The translations under genes were made by a program, and so were the position numbers. Shown piece by piece: positions 9,113-16,945 of a DNA stretch of 35,518 nt. The notes below the pieces were generated by a model that saw only the letters and a program-made list of their open reading frames with translations, searched no databases and had not been told where the DNA came from. The first letter of the stretch is position 1. Every line of letters starts with the position of its first letter. The DNA comes from a bacterium (GTDB taxonomy: Bacteria > UBP14 > UBA6098 > B30-G16), in the NCBI GenBank assembly GCA_030613005.1, contig JAUWMV010000001.1:71771-107288 (forward strand), read 5' to 3'.

Positions 9113-12100
9113 GATTTCTTTTATGTATAGGAATAATACTAACAGTAACAATTTGTATTTATGCGAATCCTATTGTGATCGAGGTAAATTATGAGGATTT
9201 CGACCCTAAAATTATTCAAGCAAAGGACGGTTTTTCTATATGGCTTAAAGATGGTTTTGAGCCGTTACCAGGTCAACCATACATAGAACATGCTTTATTA
9301 GGTATTTTATTGCCACCCGGATATAAGGCTTCATCGATAAAGATTCTTGAAAAAAAAATCGAATTATTGCCATTGAAAACACCATTGATCGTCACAGAAG
9401 TTCCCGTACCTGATGGAACAGGAAGAATAGATACCTTCGAAATAAATTATCCTCAACACGACGTAATCGAGCTTACATCTTCCGGATGTGCAATGGGATA
9501 TAATGTTGCTTTTGTGAATTATTATCCTGCAATTTTTAATCTTAATGAAGGTCTGATTATTCACAAATATGTGAAATTTGAAATAGAGACTGGTGAAGGT
9601 CAATCATGCAGAAAACCTAAAAAATTAAGTCCTTTCGTCGAACATATTCGAGAGAAAACAATTGGTAGTTATTTTAATTACGGCATCTCGATGCTCGATT
9701 ATCCAGAGTCTGAGATTATACCGATGTTTGAGTTAATTGGATCAGATGATTTTAATATTCCACCACGATCTGACGATAAACCAACAGATGTTTTGGTTAT
9801 TACTTCAGATTCGTTAATTGGAACTGTTAGAGATTATCTTAATGAAATAAGACATGGATTTTCACAACGGTATGTGGCAATTGAAGATGTATTATCTGCA
9901 TATGAGGGTTCAGATGATGCTGAAAGATTAAGAAATTTTATAATTAATGCATATGAAAACTGGGGAATATGGGCTTTATTTCTTGTTGGGGATTATGAAA
10001 TTATTCCAATTAGATATTTAAGGGAGAGAGGAGCTTCTCTTGTATGGTATGATTGCTTAAGTGATCTCTATTATGCCTGTTTGGATGGGTCAATTAATTC
10101 TAATGGCGATAATATATTTGGTGAATTATCTGCGGATGATCTCTATCCAGAGATATATTATTCACGTCTTCAAGTTAAGAATTCGACTGAGATTATAGCT
10201 TTCTCAAACAAGCAACAAAAGTATATGTACGATCATCCAGTAGAGTTCTTTAATAAATCCCTTTTTGTAGGTGGGTCGATTGAGAATAGAGACGACAATT
10301 TTGGAGCAGATTATAAAAAATATATCTTATCAGTAGTTAGATTGGATACGCTTTTAAATATTGTCAAATTATACTCAAATAAAAGCATAACAGGTGGTGA
10401 TTATGAAATTTCTCCGGAAAATTTTATTGCTCTTCTAAATAGTGGTTTTGCCACCATTAATCATTTCGAACATGGCAATCAGACATACATATCATTAGGA
10501 TCTCTCACAGGGAAAGGTGGTTTACATATCAGAGACATTGTTGATATGGACAATGAATATTATCCGGTTATGTACAGCTTTTCCTGCGAGCTTAACGGTT
10601 TTAATACCGATAATATTTCCAGAAGATGGGTAAACAATCCATCCGGTGGTGGAGTAGCAATGTTTGCTCATTCCAACATAGCTTGGACATATCAGAGGGT
10701 GATCGATATGATGTTCTGGCAATCTTTCGTTCAAGATTCTTCGACAACGACTGGAGAGATTCTCAATAAATGGCAATATAGAATGGGTGATCATTATTAT
10801 AAAAAGGCGATTGTTGGCTTAGTCGGTTCGCCATTAACACCGGTTAGTCCATTTAAAGCCGTAGATGAAACTTTGATTTTAATCAATTCTGAGATTTATT
10901 CGTTTAATGATACACTAATTGCAGTAATTGAACCACCTCTTATACATCGAACGTTGTTGACAATTTCTACAAATAGAAGAGTTATTGAAAGAACTTGGAT
11001 AACCGGCGATTCAGTGATAATATCCTTACCATATATATTTGAAGATTCGGTAATAGTAACTCTTCATTCTTTACCACGGAAGACTGAGAAGCTCCCTGTT
11101 GTTCCTGTAGATTATGGTGTAATGAGAGTTTTGGATTTTGAAGTTAATGAAGTCTCTGGGGATTCTGACGACTTAGTCGAAATTGGTGAATTTGCCCAGG
11201 TTTTATGGAAAATCGTGAATTTAAGTACTACGACTGCTATCGACTCTGTGTTCATGTCTGTCGAGGGATTTTCGGAATCGGAGAACAAGGAACACTTAGT
11301 AGTAGATGCATTGGATATAGTAGAAATTAAATCGAATATTTTCGAGGTAGATTCTTCTTTTTCAGGTGATTTGGAAACAAAAGCAATAATCAAATTTAAA
11401 AGTGGCTCGAGCGATACTTTTGATTTCAATCTTTATGCGCCCTCTTTTGAACTTATTGCTGGTCTATGGAGTGATGAAGATAATATTCCATCATTAGGCG
11501 ATAGCGGAATTTTAATAATAAGACTCGGTAACAGAGGATTTGCAGACGCAAAAGAAGTGATTGTTAGATTAAGTGGACCTGGATATTCCTTTCTTGAGGA
11601 TTCGATAGTGATAAATATTGCACCAAGAGGTGTTTCGGATATTACCACTCATGTTATTCTGCCAAGCTTTTATATGTTTCCTTTTACAATGCATCTTAGT
11701 TATATGGATTCAGATTTCGTTTATAATTATAGCATTTATTCATTTGAAACTGTTACTGATTTGAAACTAACTTCAAATACAGGTTATGTAAGGCTTGACT
11801 GGGAACCTGTTGCTGCTGCGAAAGGTTATTTTGTTCTGCGTGGGGAAGATACATTAGACTTCGAATATTTAAATGATTTTCCTATACATAACTCTTTTTA
11901 TGTAGATAGAAATATAGAAAACAAAAAATATAGCTATCGGGTCATAGCAGCAGATTCAAACGAGATTTGTGGTCCACCATCGTTAATAGTTTCAGGAGAG
12001 CTTTCATTCCAATTGGCTGAAGGTTTTCCAGTAGACCTTCCTGTGGGAGCATGGGTTCTTTCTGCGCCAATGACTGTTGATATCGATGGAGACAATTTGA

Positions 12101-13620
12101 AAGAGATCTATGTTGCAGATGCTGAGGGAAATTTGGTTGCTTATCGATATAACGGCGAGGAGTTAGTTGATTCTACATCAGGGGTTGATCCGATTCTGTC
12201 CGTCGATGTTCGATTAAGAGATGGTTTTTGGGCACCACCTGCTGCTGCAGATATCGATAACGATGGAGAAATTGAAATTGTAGTGGCTATAAGAAATCAT
12301 CCGGGTTTACTGTGGGCTCTCGATCCTTATGGAATACCAAAACCCGGGTTTCCTGTGAGTTTAGGCGCTGGGATATTAGCTTCTTTTGTTTTAGAAGATC
12401 TTAATGACGATAACACTCTTGAAATCATACTGTTAGATCAAATTCGAAGGCTTCATATAGTAAATTGTTACGGAATGCCATATATTGGCTCAACTTATCT
12501 AATAGATTCTACTTTTATGTCTCAGAAAGGAATAGGTTCATCGGCACCTGCAATAGGCGATATCGATGGTGATGGTTTACCGGAAATTGTTGTAGGCGGT
12601 GGAATCGATACTTTGGGAAATGGATATATTTACGCATGGAATCATGATGGGTCTCGCGTTCATGGTTTCCCCTATAAAATAAACGGAACTCCTTCAAATC
12701 CAGCAGACCCATTAGGTTCTGTTGTTATGGGGAATTTTGATGATGATACGACAGATCTTGAAATTGTGATACTTGTGAAAGGGAAAGGAATATTTGCTAT
12801 CGATGGAGACGGAACAATTCTCGATGGATTTCCCTGCCTTGAAAGAGGACGTTTTGGTGATGGTATTAGGTCACCTTCTTTATTTGATATCGATAGGGAT
12901 AAAAAGCAGGAAATTTTTATTCAAAGTGAAGATAATCTTTGGGTTATAACCTACGATGGTTTAGAATATCCTGGGTTTCCAATTCCAATTGGGAATACTC
13001 ATTGGGCAGGACCAATAATTGGCAATTTAGACGACGATGTTGAAGATGTGGAAATTCTACTTACGAATGATAAGATTTTGAAGGGTTATAATATGGATGG
13101 TTCCAAAGTTTCTCAAGGTTTTCCGCTTACAGCTGAGGTGGCTATTGTTGCATATCCCACAATCGATGATATAGATAACGATGGCTTAGCTGAAATTATT
13201 GTAGCGGCATATGACGGGAAACTTTATGTCTGGGATACTGACGCTGAGTATGAAGAAAATAAATTTATGTGGCTGCATTCAAGGCATGATATTCGAAGAA
13301 CCGGAGTTGTTAATACGTACAGAGGATTGAAGATTTCTCAAAGAAATACCACCAAACCGGATGAAATTTCTATTTCCATTTCACCTAATCCGTTTAATTC
13401 ATCATGTTTTATTAGCGGATATTCCCCGGATGAGGGTATAATCGAGGTAATAGATTTTATGGGTAGAATTATCGATGTCATTGGTGAGGTGAATGGAAGT
13501 TATGCAATAACATGGTTTGGTAAAGATATATATGGAAGTTGTTTAAACTCTGGTCTTTACTTTGTTAGGCTTTCTGGGAAAGATTTTACTGTTTCAAAGA
13601 AGTTATTTATTATAAAATAG
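9109..13620 (+). CDS. Secreted C25 (gingipain-type) peptidase with VCBS repeats and T9SS sorting domain
   Basis: The 1503-aa protein starts at the ATG at 9109, overlapping the previous stop, with a signal peptide RFLLCIGIILTVTICIYA. A propeptide-like region is followed by a C25 cysteine-peptidase core. That core has NHFEHGNQ (likely catalytic H455) and SFSCELNGF (likely C493), with family-like spacing. Further on are beta-sandwich domains, a fibronectin III-like unit near 880-965 (DLKLTSNTGYVRLDWEPV), and eight or so VCBS/FG-GAP-type repeats from ~990 to 1375 (DIDGDG/DIDNDG plus EI[IV]V). Last is a type A T9SS C-terminal sorting domain (SISPNPFNSS to the end, ~1420-1503). The protein is predicted to cross the outer membrane by T9SS, lose the sorting domain and stay on the surface. 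The nearby PorV-like barrel and sugar genes fit this. Confidence 0.88.
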   Translation: MRFLLCIGIILTVTICIYANPIVIEVNYEDFDPKIIQAKDGFSIWLKDGFEPLPGQPYIEHALLGILLPPGYKASSIKILEKKIELLPLKTPLIVTEVPVPDGTGRIDTFEINYPQHDVIELTSSGCAMGYNVAFVNYYPAIFNLNEGLIIHKYVKFEIETGEGQSCRKPKKLSPFVEHIREKTIGSYFNYGISMLDYPESEIIPMFELIGSDDFNIPPRSDDKPTDVLVITSDSLIGTVRDYLNEIRHGFSQRYVAIEDVLSAYEGSDDAERLRNFIINAYENWGIWALFLVGDYEIIPIRYLRERGASLVWYDCLSDLYYACLDGSINSNGDNIFGELSADDLYPEIYYSRLQVKNSTEIIAFSNKQQKYMYDHPVEFFNKSLFVGGSIENRDDNFGADYKKYILSVVRLDTLLNIVKLYSNKSITGGDYEISPENFIALLNSGFATINHFEHGNQTYISLGSLTGKGGLHIRDIVDMDNEYYPVMYSFSCELNGFNTDNISRRWVNNPSGGGVAMFAHSNIAWTYQRVIDMMFWQSFVQDSSTTTGEILNKWQYRMGDHYYKKAIVGLVGSPLTPVSPFKAVDETLILINSEIYSFNDTLIAVIEPPLIHRTLLTISTNRRVIERTWITGDSVIISLPYIFEDSVIVTLHSLPRKTEKLPVVPVDYGVMRVLDFEVNEVSGDSDDLVEIGEFAQVLWKIVNLSTTTAIDSVFMSVEGFSESENKEHLVVDALDIVEIKSNIFEVDSSFSGDLETKAIIKFKSGSSDTFDFNLYAPSFELIAGLWSDEDNIPSLGDSGILIIRLGNRGFADAKEVIVRLSGPGYSFLEDSIVINIAPRGVSDITTHVILPSFYMFPFTMHLSYMDSDFVYNYSIYSFETVTDLKLTSNTGYVRLDWEPVAAAKGYFVLRGEDTLDFEYLNDFPIHNSFYVDRNIENKKYSYRVIAADSNEICGPPSLIVSGELSFQLAEGFPVDLPVGAWVLSAPMTVDIDGDNLKEIYVADAEGNLVAYRYNGEELVDSTSGVDPILSVDVRLRDGFWAPPAAADIDNDGEIEIVVAIRNHPGLLWALDPYGIPKPGFPVSLGAGILASFVLEDLNDDNTLEIILLDQIRRLHIVNCYGMPYIGSTYLIDSTFMSQKGIGSSAPAIGDIDGDGLPEIVVGGGIDTLGNGYIYAWNHDGSRVHGFPYKINGTPSNPADPLGSVVMGNFDDDTTDLEIVILVKGKGIFAIDGDGTILDGFPCLERGRFGDGIRSPSLFDIDRDKKQEIFIQSEDNLWVITYDGLEYPGFPIPIGNTHWAGPIIGNLDDDVEDVEILLTNDKILKGYNMDGSKVSQGFPLTAEVAIVAYPTIDDIDNDGLAEIIVAAYDGKLYVWDTDAEYEENKFMWLHSRHDIRRTGVVNTYRGLKISQRNTTKPDEISISISPNPFNSSCFISGYSPDEGIIEVIDFMGRIIDVIGEVNGSYAITWFGKDIYGSCLNSGLYFVRLSGKDFTVSKKLFIIK

Positions 13621-13632
13621 GATTTTGTAGAC

Positions 13633-14574
13633 ATGGGAAGAAAAATTGTTGTAGCTCTTGGCGGAAATGCAATTTCTATGAAAGGCACCGATCCTTTTGA
13701 GGTTCAGGTGGAAAGAGCAAAGCGTTCTATGGCTATATTAGCACCGATAGTCGAGGAAAATTGGCAGATTGCAGTTACTCATGGCAACGGTCCTCAAGTC
13801 GGTAATGCATTGCGGAGAGTCGAGCTCTCACAGCATGAAGTCGTTCCTATGCCATTATCAATTTGTGGAGCAACTACTCAGGGGGAAATAGGAGTTCTTC
13901 TGGCATTAGCACTTGGCAATACGCTTAATTCAATTGGTTTTAATCACCCAGTAGCAACTATTGTCACCAGAGTTGTAGTCGATCCTAATGACCCGGGATT
14001 TAAAAATCCATCGAAATTTATTGGACGATTTTATACATATGAAGAAGCTGAAAAGCTCATCAGAGAGCAAGGCTGGATAATGAGAGAGGATATAGGTCGA
14101 GGTTGGAGAAGAGTTGTTGCATCTCCTTGGCCTATGGAAATAATTGAGAAACAAGCAATAAAAAACCTTATGGATGCGGGAATGATTATTATTTCCACAG
14201 GAGGTGGAGGTATCCCAGTTTTAAGAAAACGAGACGGTTCTCTCGTGCCAGTGGATGCAGTCATAGATAAGGATAGAGCGTCAGCGGTTCTTGCGCTTGG
14301 TATTGGTGCTGAAAAATTATTGATTATTACAAGTATCGATAGAGTATCTTTAAATTTCGGTAAACCTGAACAGATCGATGTTTCTCAAATGACCGTTTCG
14401 GAAGCAAAGGGATATTACAAAGAAAACCATTTTCCACCGGGTTCAATGGGTCCTAAAATTGAATCCTCAATTTATTTTATTGAAAATGGTGGTAAAGAAG
14501 TTATTATAACCTCGATCGAGCAGGCTACAAAAGCTCAGAAAGGAAAGGGTAGATTTACAAGAATTATCCCATAA
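13633..14574 (+). CDS. arcC: Carbamate kinase
   Basis: The 313-aa cytoplasmic enzyme interconverts carbamoyl phosphate plus ADP with carbamate plus ATP, normally in the arginine deiminase or related fermentation pathway. Family signatures are plain: VVALGGNAIS at the start, THGNGPQVGNAL, STGGGGIPV, VDAVIDKDRASAVLA, and the end block FPPGSMGPKIESSIYFIENGG. Length is normal. It lies only 12 bases after the protease stop and may share its transcript. No arginine deiminase or ornithine carbamoyltransferase gene is nearby, so the source of carbamoyl phosphate is not shown. Confidence 0.96.
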   Translation: MGRKIVVALGGNAISMKGTDPFEVQVERAKRSMAILAPIVEENWQIAVTHGNGPQVGNALRRVELSQHEVVPMPLSICGATTQGEIGVLLALALGNTLNSIGFNHPVATIVTRVVVDPNDPGFKNPSKFIGRFYTYEEAEKLIREQGWIMREDIGRGWRRVVASPWPMEIIEKQAIKNLMDAGMIIISTGGGGIPVLRKRDGSLVPVDAVIDKDRASAVLALGIGAEKLLIITSIDRVSLNFGKPEQIDVSQMTVSEAKGYYKENHFPPGSMGPKIESSIYFIENGGKEVIITSIEQATKAQKGKGRFTRIIP

Positions 14575-14654
14575 ATGTTTGTAGTTAATATTGAATAAAT
14601 ATTCTTGAATATTGAGAATGAATGAATTTAACTTGAGTTATTAATTTAGATAAA

Positions 14655-15140
14655 ATGAAAAAGTTTATATTTAGATTTATATTAATTGTCATCGCTACTT
14701 ATGCGGGAACTTCTCTTCTTGCACCGCTGAGAATTATGGGATGGGATATCGATCTGGGATTATTAGCGGTTGTCCTTGTAGGTTTAGGTACTTCGAGGCC
14801 GGGAACTATATTATGGGGTGCTTTTTCTGGATTTCTTATAGACTGTCTTAATCCTCAATGGATGGGAGCCGGGATGGTTGCACGAGCTACTGCTGCTCTT
14901 TTCATTTCAATGATGCGAGGTAAGCTTAATATTAATCATCCTTTTTTTATAGGATTTATAGTTTTTATTGCAGGATTTATCGATAGAGCGATCTATCTTT
15001 CTCTTAGCTCATACCATGTCGCTATTCTATATGGGTTATGGAGATTTGTGCTTCCATCCGCACTTTACAATGCAATTTTTGCAGTTCTTATATTACAAAT
15101 TTTTAAGATTAGAAAACTATTTGCTCCTAGATTTTCATAA
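14655..15140 (+). CDS. mreD: MreD-like rod-shape membrane protein
   Basis: The 161-aa protein is nearly all hydrophobic, with about five membrane segments. It contains MreD-like stretches such as DIDLGLLAVVLVGLGTSRPGTILWGAFSGFLIDCL. MreD is an inner-membrane part of the elongasome with MreB, MreC, RodA and PBP2, but none of those genes is in the window. No clear ribosome binding site is seen. Its stop codon directly abuts the next gene's ATG, so the two are coupled. The call rests on hydrophobicity pattern and partial motif recall. Confidence 0.7.
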   Translation: MKKFIFRFILIVIATYAGTSLLAPLRIMGWDIDLGLLAVVLVGLGTSRPGTILWGAFSGFLIDCLNPQWMGAGMVARATAALFISMMRGKLNINHPFFIGFIVFIAGFIDRAIYLSLSSYHVAILYGLWRFVLPSALYNAIFAVLILQIFKIRKLFAPRFS

Positions 15141-16100
15141 ATGGATGAAAAATTTCCCAAATACGAAGAGATTTCATTTGCTAATCTGAGAACTATTTCC
15201 ATTAGCGAAAGAAAAAGCAAAGAGAGTGTCGAGAATTTCTCTAAACCTATAATAATTGATAAGAACTATTTCGACCAGCTACATTCAATGCCAGATTGTT
15301 TAGCCTCGAAGAACTTGAAAAGACTTGTTAAAGCCATAAATGAAGCTAAAAATTTAAAGAAGGAATTGCTCTGGCTATCTGGCGCTCATGTTATAAAGTT
15401 AGGGTTAGCTCCAATAATCATTCAGTTGGCTGAGAATGGATTTATCACTTCATTTGCGGCAAATGGTGCGTTGGGGATTCACGATGTTGAAATTGCATTA
15501 TTTGGAAAAACCTCTGAATGTGTTGGTTCTGAGCTTGAAAAAGGAAATTTTGGAACCACAAAAGAAACTGCTGATTTCATCAACAAAGCAATATCCAAAG
15601 GTTCCAAATTGGGTTATGGTTATGGGGAGTCGATTGCCCGAGCTCTCATTGCTGAGAATCCTCCCTATGCAGAAAAATCTATATTATGTAGTCTTTTTAT
15701 CCGAGGTGTGCCAATTACTCTTCATACAATTCCAGGTGCAGAGGTAAATCACATTCATCCCTCAGTAAACGATGCAGCAATTGGGATAACAGCCATGCGG
15801 GATTTCAGACGCTTTTGCAGTTTTGTTTCACGTTTAGAGAATGGAGTCCTTTTAGGATGGGGTTCTGCAGTTGTTATGCCCGAGGTTTTTTTAAAGTCAA
15901 TTTCTGCTGTGAGAAATCTAGGTTATTTAGTTAATGATTTTTATGTAGGATATTTTGATATGATATTTCAATATAGACCCGTTGAAAATATAGTTAAAAG
16001 ACCCACAGCCGGTTCGGGAAATAAAGGATTTTATTTTATTGGGCATCATGAAATAATGATGCCATTATTAGCATCAATATTGTTAAAGAAGGAGCATTAG
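15141..16100 (+). CDS. Deoxyhypusine-synthase-like protein of unknown role
   Basis: The 319-aa protein has blocks I recognise from a bacterial family sometimes labelled deoxyhypusine synthase-like: GAHVIKLGLAPIIIQL, FAANGALGIHDVEIALFG, FGTTKETADFINKAI, GAEVNHIHPSVNDAAIG, GWGSAVVMPEVFLKS and GHHEIMMPLLASIL. The HDVE region resembles the NAD-binding core of deoxyhypusine synthase. The GGG-x-PKHH-type segment with the catalytic lysine is not visible, so true deoxyhypusine synthesis is unlikely, and bacteria lack eIF5A. It sits in a tight group with mreD before it and a glutamine amidotransferase after it. The stop is followed one base later by the amidotransferase's apparent start. Function is unknown. 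Confidence 0.6.
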   Translation: MDEKFPKYEEISFANLRTISISERKSKESVENFSKPIIIDKNYFDQLHSMPDCLASKNLKRLVKAINEAKNLKKELLWLSGAHVIKLGLAPIIIQLAENGFITSFAANGALGIHDVEIALFGKTSECVGSELEKGNFGTTKETADFINKAISKGSKLGYGYGESIARALIAENPPYAEKSILCSLFIRGVPITLHTIPGAEVNHIHPSVNDAAIGITAMRDFRRFCSFVSRLENGVLLGWGSAVVMPEVFLKSISAVRNLGYLVNDFYVGYFDMIFQYRPVENIVKRPTAGSGNKGFYFIGHHEIMMPLLASILLKKEH

Positions 16101-16101
16101 A

Positions 16102-16845
16102 ATTAGAAGAAGTCCATTAATCGGAATTACAACCTCTACTGGTTCGACGAAGAGAGGTCTCCCAACCGACTTAACAAAGTCCGAATATTCTCATGTGATA
16201 TATAGTGCAGGTGGTATCCCAGTTCTGCTCCCTAATATCGAAAAACCGAATGAAAAACTGTTCTGTGAGATAGCACACAATATTGATGGACTATTATTGA
16301 GTGGTGGAGGAGATATTTCACCGGAATATTACGGGAAAAAGCTTTCATCCTATGAAAAAGGCGTGAGTCCTCGTCGGGATTTTTTTGAGTTTCATTTTGG
16401 TAAATATTTCATTGAAAACACCGAGAAACCTGTTTTAGGAGTTTGCCGAGGGCATCAAGTTTTAAACGTTATCCTCGGAGGAGATCTATATCAGGATATT
16501 GCAGAGATGTGGAACAGCAAAAAACAAATTGTTAAAATTGAGCATCGAAGGCATGGTGAGAAAGAGAAAAGGTCATGGCATAAAGTTAGAATTTTAAAAC
16601 CAAGCAAGCTTTTTGATATCTTAGGTTGTCAAATAATTATCGTTAATTCATCGCACCATCAGATTGTTAATATTATTAGCAATAGACTTAAAATATCTGC
16701 AATAGGTCCGGATGAAGCAAATGAAGCATTAGAATTTAATGGTGAAAGGTTCATACTCTCGATTCAATGGCATCCTGAATCTATCGATAATGAATACTCA
16801 AAAAAAATATTTTCGGCGTTTGTCGAAGCATCTATGATCAAATAA
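16102..16845 (+). CDS. Class I glutamine amidotransferase, gamma-glutamyl-GABA hydrolase family (ATT start)
   Basis: The protein belongs to the peptidase C26/PuuD-like class I amidotransferases, which hydrolyse gamma-glutamyl amide bonds. The nucleophile is C115 in GVCRGHQVLN, and the His-Glu pair is H224/E226 in QWHPES. LSGGGDISPEYYG is also typical. The first ATG/GTG in frame is a GTG at 16195, which would delete the conserved first strand PLIGITTSTG. That segment is encoded in frame at 16111-16143. The frame is open back to 16087 and holds no ATG, GTG or TTG there. GAAGGAG at 16088-16094 sits 7 bases before ATT at 16102, giving a 247-aa product beginning RRSPLIGITT. Use of an ATT start, or a read error turning ATG into ATT, is the best explanation. 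Confidence 0.82.
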   Translation: MRRSPLIGITTSTGSTKRGLPTDLTKSEYSHVIYSAGGIPVLLPNIEKPNEKLFCEIAHNIDGLLLSGGGDISPEYYGKKLSSYEKGVSPRRDFFEFHFGKYFIENTEKPVLGVCRGHQVLNVILGGDLYQDIAEMWNSKKQIVKIEHRRHGEKEKRSWHKVRILKPSKLFDILGCQIIIVNSSHHQIVNIISNRLKISAIGPDEANEALEFNGERFILSIQWHPESIDNEYSKKIFSAFVEASMIK

Positions 16846-16945
16846 CCGCTTTTCTTTAATAATAAATGGGGATTACTGAAATTTTGAGGAATATGTTTGT
16901 GAGAATTTCTATGAAGAAAACAATTTATAAAAGAATATCTATCAT

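Noticed and set aside
14598-14613. Perfect inverted repeat AATATTC-TT-GAATATT before mreD
   Set aside because: AT-only palindromes this size are expected by chance in such DNA; no T-run follows, so it is neither a clear terminator nor a supported operator.
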